Notes under the pieces: model-generated
Told to the model about the DNA's origin: nothing
Databases searched by the model: none
Seen by the model: the letters and a program-made list of their open reading frames with translations, nothing else
Shown: positions 25,324 to 37,800 of the stretch, piece by piece
Layout: each line of letters opens with the position of its first letter
Numbering within the stretch: position 1 is the first letter of the stretch
Source: Phytoseiulus persimilis
Lineage: Eukaryota > Arthropoda > Arachnida > Mesostigmata > Phytoseiidae
DNA length: 64,000 nt
Assembly (NCBI GenBank): GCA_037576195.1
Contig: CM075102.1
Location: 24,300,745 to 24,364,744 of the forward strand
Reading direction: 5' to 3'
Program-made: the position numbers and the translations under genes

Positions 25324-27449
25324 CAATCATATGGCTCAGGATGATCGGATCGACGAGCGCGACGCGCGAGGTGCAGCAATGTCTGCAATCAACACCGCTC
25401 AATGCGGGATTTGCATCGGAGTAGAGCTGGATGATGTCGCAACACACGCCTCGAGCTTCCCGCGATGCGTAGAATAATCGTCAGCCTTTGTTCGGGGATC
25501 CGGTGGAGCGTCACAGCCTATTTCAGTTCTGAACTCCCGAGCGAAACTTCGAGCATCATCCGGATGGCAACGCGAGCGACAACCCTCAGCGAATCCTACC
25601 TGGAAGAGAAACTTTGGAAGTGATGGAGCGTGCTCGCTCACGCCTACTTCAATCCTCTGATACCGGTGTGGCTCCCACGTGAGTTCGCCGAGTCGGTGAC
25701 CGAGCGAGCTCTTCCAGATAAGGACTCGTCCCTGTCGGAGTTTTCCATTCGGAAACCTGACCTGTGTCTGGAACTCCGCGAGGCGAGGCGCCAGCAAGAG
25801 CTTCCTTCGAGTGGTTCCATCATCCGCAGGAAGTTGACGATTGGAAATTGTTGGATCTTGCGGGCGTCGAACTGAGAGCTTTCACGACGAAACAACTGGG
25901 CGGCGAAAATTGGAGGAGGAAAAGGAGTCGACGTCGTGGTTGCGCGAGCGAGACTTTGTGTTAAGCCGCAGGAACACATGAACTGCATTCCTTTGTGGAA
26001 AGCGGGAAACTATCTTTGCATGACAATGAAATTCTCTCTCGTTCTCCTCGCTGTCTCTCTCTCTTCATTCACCGCTTCCCGTCTTCCTCACCGACTCTTT
26101 GTATTGAATTCAGGATTTGTTTTCCACTCCAAGCGCGTGTGGGAACGCTTCGAAGAATCCTTCCCACATATGTGATGCCGGATCGGGTATCGAGATCCTC
26201 GTGAGGTAACCGTGACATTCCGAGACATACACACGAGGAAACACACAGCTCAAGGGAACGCTTGATGAGACGCATTCTCTGAGACCCATCGTGTGTTCTG
26301 TTGGAGAACTTGTTTCCGAGACATTGCGCCGCCAAATCAGCCTGTCCGGTCTGCGGGAATGCTCCGCTCCCTCATCTTCGTCCACGTCCCGCACATTTCA
26401 TTCCCGCCCCAAGGCGAAGGGTTTTCTCCTGGCTTTGAAACGGCCGCAGGAACCGGAGGTTGGCCGTTCGTGATCTGGGAGCTCAACGTCGACGCTTACC
26501 TTGCTCTGGCGCACGCCGTAGAAGAGAACTGCAGTAACCGTGAGCAACCCGCACGTCGAGGCGCACGCCGCGCTGTGCAATCCGACGCCGATGTTGAATC
26601 CCGACGAAACGCTCCTAACTCAAGTGAAGTTGGGCGGCTCTAAGCAACTTGAATGGATGAAGCGACCCGCGCGACCGCATTTCTCGCGGCACAGAAGCTT
26701 GCAAACTCAATAACCCCGCAAACCGAATTGTCCAGCGAATAGGAGACAGCGGAATAGAATTGGGCGCAGAAGTGACGCAAAGGGGATGTAACATGAGAGC
26801 TGAGACTTCGCGGGACAAACAGAATGAAATGACTACATTGGGTGGGTCTTCCTTCGTTCGAAGCCGCAGAATCAGCTGGCGCGGCTGCTGGTCTCGATGC
26901 TACAGCTGCGGGCCGAGACAATGCAAACATTTATTTCGAGTCGGCCGTAGAGATTGCGTTTTGGTGCGTAATGAACCGTCGTTGGCTTTCGCGCAGAATC
27001 GTGTAAGGCCCGCACGGATAAGAAATGACGTATCCAACATCGCCGGTGTCGGCTTCCGAGAAAATCCGACTCCTCCTGATTGTTCGAGTATCGGCGCTGG
27101 GATCAACCCAAGTTTTTCCACCGGCTCTAGGGGGAGCCAGGCTATGCAGCGTGAGCCGGATGTCCCAGTTCTGCCGCGAAATGTTCGACTCAAAGCGAAC
27201 TGACTCAAGTTAAGCCCTGCAGAACTTATTCACTGATTCGGTGATAAGCTGTCTTTGTGAGACACCCGACGGAGGGTTTTGTGCGGAGAGGAACGTTCCC
27301 CCCTTCGGAGACCCCGCGCACCAGATAAAGGAGAAGCCACGGAACACCTGCACAGCTTCAACTCGAATTCACTCAAGCCGAGTATGATGCTCAGACCGAG
27401 GATGTTCGCCTTCAGAAAACAGTGGAATCCCGGATTTTGTGTGCCCCTT
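25324..27449. other. No securely identified gene
   Basis: Open frames on both strands between 25.4 and 27.2 kb, none recognised. The plus strand from about 26850 to 27213 is open in all three frames over parts of its length, with alanine-rich readings, which prevents a call. Confidence 0.25.
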
Positions 27450-27930
27450 GGTCGTGCTCCTATAGACCTCCTTTTCCGTTTGACGGTAAACGGAGATTCA
27501 TGATCTTCGTAGCACTCAAGATAGACGATGGAGAACCAGAATCTGTTCGCCGCAATTATTTTCGGAAGATAGCCCCCTTATTTTCTTCTCATACCTTGGG
27601 CTGTCAGATAGCAGAAAATTATGGAGACCATTCTTTCACAGCTCACTGAGCTGCTCCATTTTGGTCATGACGCTTTGTCGTACACGTCCAACCGTTCCGA
27701 GTCAAACTCGGATAACTCCTGGGAACGTTCAAGTCTGATTCTCGCACCCGAACTTTATAGCTCAAATATGTAATTGGAGTTTTTCGGGCAACGTTTTGAG
27801 ATAGACAGAAGAGTCTGCTGACCGGAATACACTGAGCTGGGCCCGAAAGATGATCATCGTTGTCTCGTACCTCATCGTGACGATTGAAAACGACAAAGGG
27901 ACAGAAGTGAAAACAACGAAACAATATTTC
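27450..27930 (+). repeat. Diverged duplicated segment, copy A
   Basis: This segment matches 34278-34858 in the same orientation along most of its length, with substitutions and small gaps. Shared landmarks are a start around CCTTTTCCGTTTGACGG, an internal AGATAG-AGAA block followed by ATGGAGAC, a CTCACTGAGCTGCTCCATTTT block, and a TTGGAGTTTTTCGGG-CAACG block. In this copy an ATG at 27620 opens about 50 codons to a TAA. At the aligned position the other copy reads TAC instead of TAA, but that copy is frame-shifted upstream. The segments are either decayed copies of a gene or a transposable element. See copy B for terminal inverted repeats. Confidence 0.55.
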
Positions 27931-29500
27931 GGAGCTCAGGAAGAGAGAATCAATTTTTCTCCTATGCCGTACAGCTCCAAAGCTCGATGGAGATGTCGTG
28001 GTTCCTATGCGAGTTTTGAACCAGAGGGGAGCTCTCACCTTTCCTCTCGCACGGGCTTGACATTAGGGGTGGGAAGGCTCATCTCGGGAAGAATAAGGCA
28101 ACTGACGGAGAGCAGTAAGAATCGGCGTCCGCGATATCAGTAGACCAAGTCTCTGCTGTTCCGATTCAACTCCATGGAAAAAGTTGAGCTTATTCGTCCC
28201 TCGTTGGGATTCGAACCCAGGAATTCGGTCGAGTACATGACTGCGAAGAAATGTAGTGGAAATAGAACGAAAGCGGGTTCGAGACGCGTCTTCCCCGCGG
28301 ATCCGAGAGCGGTGGAAGATTCCTTCGTGGAGTCCTCGATGCTCTTGAGCAATGCGACACATTGTGCCTCGTTTCCTCCGTTCTAGCCCCATACGCGTTC
28401 CGCAACAGCAGTGTGCACTTCCTCGTTCAAGGGGATTTTCCTGTGTGATGACACAATATTTCGATATTTTTCCATGAGAAACGAGGCCATTCAAATCAAT
28501 TCACTCCTACGCGATAACAAGCTTGGTCTGTGAGCTGTATTTGCGAGGAAAAAAGAAGAAGTTATCGCAGTGGTTCCCTCGTTGTGATCATCAACCCGAC
28601 CCATGAGAAAGAATTTGCGGAAAACGTCACTTTCGAACGATGAATGTTGAAAGACCGAAACGGCTTCATATATTCTTCAAAAGATAATCTTGGCCCAACT
28701 CTGGAATGGTCTCGATTAGACAGGATGGAGCGCAGATTTTTTTCCCAGATCACTAAGTTTTCATTCTGCCACATGGGAGGCTTGATGGTCAAGGATTTCC
28801 GCCATTCTAATCGCGAACCTGCTGGATACTCTCGGAGCGTTACCACACTTTCGTTCTAAAAAAATACGGTCTCAAGAAAATAAGCCTCAAAGTTACTCCT
28901 GAATGCAAAATCAGGGAAATGACATGTGGAGTCACCTGAGAGTATCCACCAGGTCTTCCATCAAAGGGGCCGAAATCCTTACTCATCAAGCCTACAATGT
29001 GATAGAATAAAAGGTCAGTGGTCCCGGAAAAAAGTATTCATTTCCCTCCGCGCTGCATCGCGTCCGATCGTGATCATTCTAGTCTTGGGCGTAGATCCCC
29101 GTTTGAAGAATATTCACTAGCCGTTTCGTCTTCCAAGATTCGTCGTTCGGGATCCACTTGTCTCGCAAAATTTCACTCATGAGTCCTGTTGATGATTACA
29201 GCGAGAGAACCACTGCGAGAGAACCACTTCTTGTGGGAGCGCATCAATGTATTGTAGAATCATACAGGAAAGTCCCCTTAGCTCGCTTCGAAAGGACGAT
29301 CTGTGGCTTTCTCGTCCGTGCATACAGACAAAGAATATACACGAGGGGTCCCAGTTTAACAGCCATTGCTGAACCGATCCGTGCCCGGCGAACCAGTTGG
29401 GAAAGCTTTCCAGGGTTGAGTGAAACTGTAGGAGTCACGTTTAGGGTTCATTTCCTTCCCGTCGGCTCTTAGGAGATTGAAATATTTTTGAGGGAGGCCT
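27931..29500. other. No securely identified gene
   Basis: A tRNA T-arm-like motif (GGTTCGAATCC on the minus strand near 28213) is present without a foldable tRNA around it. Open frames on both strands at 28063-28494 and 29158-29472 are not recognised. Minus-strand frames at 29244-29438 and 29356-29538 may be downstream exons of the segment at 29.5-29.9 kb. Confidence 0.25.
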
Positions 29501-29935
29501 TCATTCACTCTCATCAGCAGATCCCCAGAGACCGCCATGGGCTAAAAGAGCGTGCCCTCTGTCCCGTGCGTCCTTGAACAACGAACGTGAATTCCCTTCC
29601 GAGATAGCGACCCATCGTGCGGCATCCAACTTGGGAGACCAAACTTGAGAGAACTCAGTGGCCAGTGACGAACCCAGGAAGATAGCGGAAGGAAAGCGGT
29701 CCGTTCCCCATGCCTCCGCCTTGAAGAGATTCGGTGGATGAGGAGGCCGAAAAAACTCCAGAAGGGTACCAGTGGATTCCATAAAGTCTCCTAGAGGAAA
29801 CGGTCCAACAGTTCCCGCCGGAGTCGAGGAATCCGAGGTTTCGGCCTCGCCCGCTCTGGTCACAAATGGGAGGGACGTGTGAAAAATGAGGGATCCGCTC
29901 CGGTCCGTGAGATCTGCGGTTATCTGCGGCGGGTC
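29501..29935 (-). CDS. Coding exon of an unidentified protein
   Basis: On the minus strand the frame is open for 145 codons from 29935 to a stop at 29501, with an even amino-acid composition (SGSLIFHTSLPFVTRAGE, GPFPLGDFMESTGTLLEFF, LDAARWVAISEGNSRSLF). The overlapping minus-strand frame is a typical His/Arg/Ser-rich shadow, which supports this frame. A likely acceptor is GCCGCAG near 29923. In the next frame, codons continue past the stop into another protein-like stretch at about 29356-29530, which suggests a donor shortly before 29510 and a further exon. No family is recognised. Confidence 0.45.
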   Translation of the reverse strand, partial: DPPQITADLTDRSGSLIFHTSLPFVTRAGEAETSDSSTPAGTVGPFPLGDFMESTGTLLEFFRPPHPPNLFKAEAWGTDRFPSAIFLGSSLATEFSQVWSPKLDAARWVAISEGNSRSLFKDARDRGHALLAHGGLWGSADESE

Positions 29936-32900
29936 TCATGTTTTCAAACCATGCTGCTGCTCCGGCGGCGGCGTGCGATGCTTCTCCAAATCCGCTCGAT
30001 CCTTGTTGCTACGGAGAATATAGATCGCCGTCACCGAAGCCTCTGCCCTCTTAACGGCTGTTCGCCCGATTGGGGGAGATGCAACGGACGACCCATCGAG
30101 ATCTAGGATCGCGTTCAATTTGTGAGCAATGGTATAGCAGGTGTGAGAGACTCACAACGACATGATAGCACTGTTTTCCCGTCAACGGGACTTCGCGTCC
30201 GGGGCCAATGTTCTCGTTCCTGTGGATTCCCAAAATCGTCTCGACGGAATACCCCATCTCGGAAACCGTTGGTGCGACGCGGAAACAGATGTTACTAGGG
30301 GATGTCAGTATGATTCTTGACAAGCGCAGGCCTAGACATCCTCCGAGCTGAGCCCATCGTTTTTGTGAAGATTCCGGCGACGCGTTTCCAGAGCAGGAAT
30401 GTCTCTAGGCGATGGGAAAATGAATATCTTCGTACGTCGCCTGGCCGCACGCAGAGACCGTTCAGGAATGCTTGTGGGCGCAACTCGTTCAAGCAGCACG
30501 ACTGCGATGCTCATTCAGAACGCGAAACCGTACTGGAATAGTTCTTCTCGATATGTGAGCATGTCAGAACGATATATCCCTGTCCGACTCGACTTCTGCT
30601 CCACTTCGACTTTCGGTGACCTCTCCCTTGCTTTGCTGGTCGCTCCTGGGTCGCGCTCAAGTCTTCAAAACGTTGACGTGGATTAACGTTGGTTGGCTTG
30701 TTGAATCACCAGAGCGTGTGGATTCATCCGTGAAGAAGGCCGAAACTCTGCTGGCGATGCGTGTTCATCCTTCCGAGAAGCCTCCTCCATGGTCATTTTG
30801 AGTTATACTTGACCCACAGTCTCGTCGCGGGAACATTTTCCCTCGACTGGGCCCGGAAAGTATTTCTATCAAGGAACAACTGGAGCTTCCGGTCTAAGGT
30901 CTCTCATCCATGAAACTCCTCATCATTTGTTTCTGCCGCCGCCATAAAGTCCCAGTCCGTGCCCTTCTTTCCAAGAGACCAATCGTTGATGTTGTCCTCA
31001 GGATTTCTGTTGAGTCACGAGAAAAAGCCGCTAGATACGGGAGACTCAATCCGAAAACGATACGCTTGGAGATAAACTGCATTCCTCAACTTGAAGGCGA
31101 AGCCAAGATCGGCAACGGACACCCACAAGTCCAGGCTTCAGTCCTTGTTTCGTCAAATCCTTTGTATTGGCTGGGACGCCACAAGAGTACAACTCTTGTC
31201 GCCATCATTCTTCAAAATCCTCGGCAGAGTCCTCTTGGTCGGTCCTGGTAAGTTCTCATTCTGTGCCTAAGGCGAACTGACTGATTGGGATGATATCCGT
31301 TCTGAATAGTCAAATGCACATCGTTGGGTCGCTGATGATAAACGTCCGGGAGAAGAATCTCGATCGGAAGAATTCTCTTGTCATCACTTTCGGAACCTAT
31401 TGCGAGCATCTGTGGTTCCTGGATGTGCTGAATGCGTGAGCTTGAAGAGTGGAGGCCCGAGCCCCAGCTGAAGGAGCCCGTGTCCGGAAGTTTCCTCTTC
31501 CTTGGAGCTATCGGGGCGGTCGAGCGAGGGTCCGACGGTGCGAAGCAAAGTTTTGGGTCACATCGCCATTTTGAATTCCTGGGATAGAGTTCCCGTGGAC
31601 GGAATGCTCGCAATGAAATTGAGAAACATCGCTACTGGGACTACCTATTACCGATGGCGAGGAAACTCAGTGCTGTTCAACTGGTAGGCGATGACTCCTC
31701 ATTGCTTCGACGGTTCCACCCGTCTGCTCGTCCGCCAGCCGAAGGAACCAATCTAATTTGTTCTCTTCTCGCGTTAGTTCTATTCTCGAGTCTGGAGGTC
31801 GATGCAGGGGACCCGTGATCCGAGCTAAGCCGTAGTCCATGGGTTCCCTTTTCTTCTCTTGATTGAAGTTCTATCGAGACTTCTCTAGTGGGAGCCCGTT
31901 ATCTTCTCCGCTGAACTCACTCAAGAATGGAGAATTCATCTCCGTCAAATAGACGAAATAAGAACCTCGACAAAGTACTTGAGCTCATGGAGAGCTGATT
32001 TCCCGCCCTCTAGCGCTGGATCAAATTACCTGAGAGATTCGTTTTCAAGAAGCAAACTGCTTTCCGACGGTGTTTCCGAGCGCAGTACGCTTTTATCGAG
32101 ATCCTATTCCAGAGGAAATTCGCTGCACTTTGTTTGGACGTATTGAAGTATTGCTGGTGGAAGAAAATTCAGCCATCGCAACCTCTGCTCGATTCCATGA
32201 GAGGAACAACGACTCGAGGAAACGATTTCGCCCATTCCAGCATTCGCTGCACTCCAATGAAGTGAGAACCGCGTCCGATACGACAGAGGAACAGCTCGGC
32301 GGCAGAGAATCGACACCTAGATAGTCGTGCTGCCGCGTTCTCTCTCAACTTATCCGCTCCGAATTATTCTCGCTCGAGTCCTTAATGGAGAAGAATATTT
32401 CTGTCAGAACGAAGCACTAGCCTCGACGGTGTGCGGACCCCGTGCATGCTTCGAACGAGAGTAGGCGAATCAGCTGATTCAAAGAAGGAGCACAAGAGTA
32501 TGGTTGAGACCCGGCCAAGGCTGCATGTCACCTACTGGCTTCCAGGTTCAGCGACTGAGTGCACGGCTGTGAGCGCAAGGGCATCGGCACGCCTACAGCG
32601 CTCAGAGTCAATCGGGTACTCAAGCTTCCCGCAGCCGAAGTGCTTCGTAAATAATTCCGTCGGTCCCTTATCTCCCTGATTCCCGGTCACCTACGTTCGA
32701 TTTCGCTACACCTATGGAGATTCGTTTCCCGAAGTTTCCCGGCTCTTCGGACCCCGGCCGGGAAGCTCCCTGTGAATTTTGAGCTGCGTTTTTCAAACAC
32801 TCGAGTTCGCGGTATCGATCTCAGCACCGGAATCGCGATTTGCCTTCCCGAAGATGTGCTGCTTCCGTTCATGTCTGTAGGGATGATTAGATACCTGGTT

Positions 32901-34277
32901 TCAGACCGGTCTGGCGAGTGCGTCGAGGAGGGCGGCTGCAAGCCGGCCTCCGGTGCCTGGGATCCCCCGTCAACGAGTCGGTGCGCTCGATGAGAATGAG
33001 GCCAATCAGCCTGAGTTCGACGGAACAGTCGACTTTTTTCAAAGCTGCTTTGTCTGTCCTCCTGGGGCACTGATGCCCTAGAGTCAAGTGGCTTTTTGCG
33101 TGCCTGGAGCAAGATCTCGTCGAGCTCTTGTCGTTAAAAACGCTCTTTGAGGAACCTCGTTGCGTTTGCTTTGTTAGCAGGGTCGTTGTCAAGTGAGTCA
33201 CCGAGCGGGTCTATTGGAAGTTCCGCGTTCCCTCTGAATCGTCCGTGACACGAAGCGAGGGAGGCGGAAGATCCGGCAAGGGACGAACTCCTCCACATTG
33301 CAGACAAAGAGATGCGGTGACTGCGGGACAAACAAGTTCTTGCAAGCCAAATAGACGTCAGTGACGTGAACCGATGTCCTGCAATCTTGACAGTCGGTCC
33401 TTCCATCGAAGGGGATGATTAAGCGTCTTACGAGGCATTATGGACCAAGACCGACAGCGGACAAATAGGCCGTAGCATCTCTAGCTTCCGCTTCGTGCAG
33501 CCGTTTGCCGAGCGGAGGAAACGCAAAGAGGCGGCAACCGTGAGACGAAAACGAAAGTGGGGGTAGAGCTGAGACGAGGAGAAAAAAAGTAGGGAACCGA
33601 GAGTCATCCTGTCACCGTCACATTGCAACCATGATGACAGTGGATTCTGATTGAAAAGAGCCTGGCACAATTCCCCTCTTGGCCTTGATGGTCGTGGCAG
33701 GTGAGCGATCGCTTACGACCCTCACAAGGAGCGAAGCCTGCCCCGTTCACTCCTCCGACCGAAAGCCAGAACTGCAGCATCGCTCGCTACCGTACCCACC
33801 TCTCACCTGACCAAATAGGAATTTCCTGGAACATCAAAGGAAACGGTTCGTTAAGGAGGATTATTGCGAGTGGTCTCCGAGCTGAGCCTTCCAAGACTTT
33901 GAGAATTGTAACTCAGCGGTGCCCGACAGTCAAACAGCCGGCGGCTCGATATCTTTTCGCTCACCCATTCGGTCATTCGAACACTATCACTCCGACGGAG
34001 CTCTCTGAGTGCCATCGCTCGAGGAGCGAATCGAGGAGGTTAGAAGCTCCGGCTAGAAAATTCGAGAATCCTAGGATAGGGAATCCTTCTTGTGAGCGGA
34101 ATGACTCCGTCTCTTCCCTCAAGATTGGCGACGGCACCGAGCGAGCCCGCAAGACTCCGATCGTCGAGAGTTGCCGATCTCCAAATGCTACCCGGCCACA
34201 GGGAACGGGATAACTTGTCTTCTGAATGCCCGGGAATCGAAGTCAGTCCTCGGCGGGACGATATCGGATTCATATGT
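29936..34277. other. No securely identified gene
   Basis: A minus-strand segment at about 31255-31430, after an acceptor CACATCCAG, reads as a short conserved-looking stretch (RILPIEILLPDVYHQRP) but could not be extended. A cysteine-containing minus-strand frame lies at about 33230-33435 (TDCQDCRTSVHVTDVYLACK). A block near 30165-30200 resembles the termini of the repeat at 34.3 kb. A plus-strand donor-like site (GGCAG|GTGAGC) is at 33700. Confidence 0.25.
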
Positions 34278-34858
34278 TGTAATTATACCTGCTTTCCCAT
34301 TGAGAGGAAAACGGAAATTCGTAAATTTGGAAGCACCCGAGATGGACAAAGAAATCCCAGAGCGCATTCGTTCGCCGCCGTGAGCTTGCTTTGAATCATC
34401 GCTTCGTTGTTTTCACTTCTCTCTTTCTATTCTAAAAAATGCTAGATAGGAGAGAATGATGGAGGCAACTTTTGTTCACCTTACTGCGCTGCTCGATTTT
34501 GATTAACAATTTTTCGTCAATGTCCAACCTTAACGGCTCGAACTCCGGAAACGCCTGGAAACGAACAAGTGCGATTTCCACAGTCGGAATTCATAGTTCA
34601 AGTCTGTACTTGGAGTTCTTTCGAGGCGCAACGAGCTCCTCGAGCACTGCTTAGAGTTGGAGGTGAGAGGGTCGTTTACCGAAATCGCTCATCACAGAGA
34701 GGTGGGCAAAAGTTATCCTCATCGATGACGAAGAAAACAATGACGGGAAAAAAGCGGAAACAACGGACATAGATCCTGGACCTAGAAGTGTAACCTCCAT
34801 CGTTCCACGACTATGAATTGCCGTTTCCCGTTGGACGGGGAAGCAGGTATAGTCGTGA
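34278..34858. mobile_element. Short inverted-repeat-bounded repeat, copy B of the 27.5-kb segment
   Basis: The left end (around 34283, TATACCTGCTTTCCC followed by GGAAAACGGAAATTC) is repeated in inverted form at the right end (around 34850, read on the minus strand as TATACCTGCTTCCCC followed by GGGAAACGGCAATTC). The interior matches copy A at 27450-27930. A further short block with the same terminal motif lies near 30165. Length about 580 bp with no transposase frame, so a non-autonomous element is the simplest reading. Internal similarity at the level of amino acids between the two copies leaves open a duplicated gene fragment. Confidence 0.5.
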
Positions 34859-37800
34859 TACAAAATCAAGTTGCTGCTCCCGCTTCGTTGGGAAGAGCAG
34901 AGTTGGACCAACCGAGCGAAGAACGTGGCAAGAACCCGCTTTCACCGCCCCCTAACCCTCCATTGGTCGATCGAATGAGCTCGTGATGGCCCCAAGACGT
35001 CCTTTCATTGGTCCCTTCGTTGGCTGCTCGGTTGCCTTTTTATTTTGTGCGCTTCATATTGCCCGAAGTGAAGATTCTCCGAAGCTCCATGGAGCAACAG
35101 GGCATTAGGCGGAAAATTAGTTGTTCCGATTCTGCACTTATCCGCAACCGGGGGAACGGGCGGCGTGGTAGTACGATGAAGGTAAAACTTCGTTCGTAGC
35201 GAAGCATTTGGAACCGCTCCCAGCTCGACAGAATACTTTGCAACACAGTAGGCATGTTAGCGACGCACCGAAAGTTCGAGAGGAGACTTCCTAGAAGAGG
35301 CTTTACACAACCTGAACGGGGCCGGTCGAGATGGAGACTTAGATCGGGGATCGGTAAAAACCGGATCGGAGAAGCTTCTGCCACGTGTCCCCTGTTGGGA
35401 ATGATCGAACAGCGTCGTCGCCGTGGCAGAACGAGTAGCATCGTGAATCTCCAACCCAAGGGAGGTAGGCGGGGGAGCGAAAGAGCTTTTCTGTTGACGC
35501 AGCCGACTCGGGCGTCGATTCCACCGACTAACTCCCTGTCGGCCTGGACGCCTACATACACGCGAGATATGCAGATGAATCAGCCCGCGGTTTTCTACTC
35601 GGTGCTCAGCTCGTCGTACGAAGGGAAGGCTTCATCGCGGCCGAGGGACAAACATTTTCAGACACGCTCAGAACCTATCATATATGAACGCTCCAAGTAA
35701 TAGAGCGATTGATCGATTCCGTAGCAGAATCGGTAAACGGGCCGAAAACCTTCGACAATGCTCCACTCTTGTCCTCTCCGCTGAGCGCTTGGAGTTTGTT
35801 CGATTCATCGGGGCCCCCATCCACGTCTACAAACAACCGACCCGATGTAGTCCTCGCAGTCATCGAAGAAGACAACATGTGCGAGGTTTGTGTGCGTTAG
35901 CGAGCCTGTGCAGATCAGTTGCTCCAGTAAACACCGGAACCGTATGCAAATGATACCTGGCCTAAATTAGTGTTCGCGACGGCAGTGATCATCGTTAGGC
36001 TGCATTAAGGCCGGGGACAAGTTCACGCATAACAATCTGAATAACCCGTTATCTCCCGGAGCACGGGAATGCCAGGATGCGGGGACTAGTCCGATTCGCT
36101 GATTCCGTTGTGGAATGTAGCTGCTCAACTCTCTTATTTATAGTCTCGTCGGAGGTTTAGCGCCGCTCCCGGATTTTCTGAGCGTAATCCGCCAAGCTCT
36201 GCCCGATTCTCGCTCCGGCTCCTCTCAAGGTTTCTGTCCCTAGTCCACCTAGTGAAAATAATCGCCTAAAACACAACTGCTCCCGTCCCCGGGTCTTTCT
36301 CCTCCAGCGTCACTTCCGAACTTTACATGCACGAGTTCCGCGTCTGGAAATAAATGGCCCTCGGCAGAACGGTTCTCGTGAAATCTGTTCAACGCTCGAG
36401 AACACTCTCTCGGCTGTCCAGAGCGATAGCATTTCCAGCGGTTCCGAGTTCGACTCCGGCCGTCCGCGAACCTCGGTGAGAATCATGGTAAGCCGATCCC
36501 GACTCGAAACGAACTCGGACGCCCCATCGCCAGCTCAAGTCCAGCTTCGAGGCTCGGTTGAGATCCTGTCGCTGATTGTTGTCGAAGGAACCGCATCCTT
36601 TCGCGCTGATAGTCTGATTGTGAGTCTTTGTCGAGGAGGAACAGTAGACGAGAGTGGAGGACGACGCCAAACACAGATTCCTCGAGTTACAATCCGCATC
36701 GTGGCCGTCACTACAAGTCAGAGAGGACCACTCGACTATCTAACATCTAATAATATCCGATCCTCACTCACTCTGGCTTGCTGCACTCAACGCCGATGGC
36801 GGCGTCCCAGTTCTGCTGATGCGTGTGGTGGATTCTCTTGTACGTTGTATAAAATGGACTCGTATTTTTTATTGCCTCTGTAACAGCTCAGTGATAGAAC
36901 CTATAAGGATCCGTCTCTGACACGGGGGAAACATCGCTTATGGTGTGTTTAGTCGGCGTGACTGACAGGCGCACAGGTTCAAGCCTTAACTTCCAACATA
37001 TATCCGGGGATCGTCGTTGATGTTCGTACAGTGGAAATCTCGGATAACCCGCGCTGCCCACGCCAGGCGAGATCGGAGTAGCTTCGGAGGAAGATGCGAA
37101 TATCTCAGTCCGCTGATCTTCCTGTCGGGTGTTCAGCTCCGGAAGGCTTCAGAGCTCTGTTGTGCGAAACACGTGGATCGCTCAGCACAGAGCATGCGGC
37201 GGAAACGCATTTCTCCAAAAATCAAATACGTGCGAGCGAAGAAAACGGAACAAGAGTGTGCGAAAGGGGGGGAGAGTATGATCGCACTGCCGTTCGCGGA
37301 GCGTAATCCTGCAGGCTGGGTCAGGGACGATGTAGTCCTCTTTCCGCCCGAACGATTCCTATTCTCGAAATAGGTTTATCTTCTTAGTGAACGCCGTCCC
37401 TGTTTGCGACAAGGAGTTCCAAGTGCCGCTGAGAACAGTCTCGTTGAAAGCAGGAAGAACAGTTGATGCTGGAGAGATGGGCGGCCGGGAAGAATCGTGG
37501 GAGGAACAGAAAGCCCTCAAAGCGAAGATCAGGGTTGCCGCTGAAGGCGATGGAGCTGCAGGGAACGATGTTGAGTCACTCGGAGGAGGATTACCGTCCC
37601 TGGGAGAAGCGGAGTTTCGATTCCGCTAAGAAGCGCGGAAACATGTATTCATAACCTTAATCGAATGCATGCGCGAGTTTCCCTGCATCCTGCAAGATTC
37701 TGGCCCAGTTTATCCATCAATATTCGCCGGCAGCTAGTTGCCTGTCCTCCCAATCGTCCATCAAGCGAGTATCAGCTTTATTACCCGCGGCTACAACCTT

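Noticed and set aside
28195..28275. tRNA-like B-box (GGTTCGAATCC) on the minus strand
   Set aside because: The surrounding 75 bases give no matching acceptor stem or anticodon arm, and the T-stem has a mismatch. At most a tRNA-derived remnant.
31212..31430. Possible Argonaute PAZ/linker fragment on the minus strand
   Set aside because: A short stretch recalls an Argonaute 'P.L..G....LP.E' segment, but no neighbouring PAZ or PIWI motifs were found in any frame nearby.
36880..36990. Box-A-like (CAGCTCAGTGATAGAAC) and box-B-like (GGTTCAAGCC) pair on the plus strand
   Set aside because: The boxes are about 90 bases apart instead of about 45, and no cloverleaf can be drawn.
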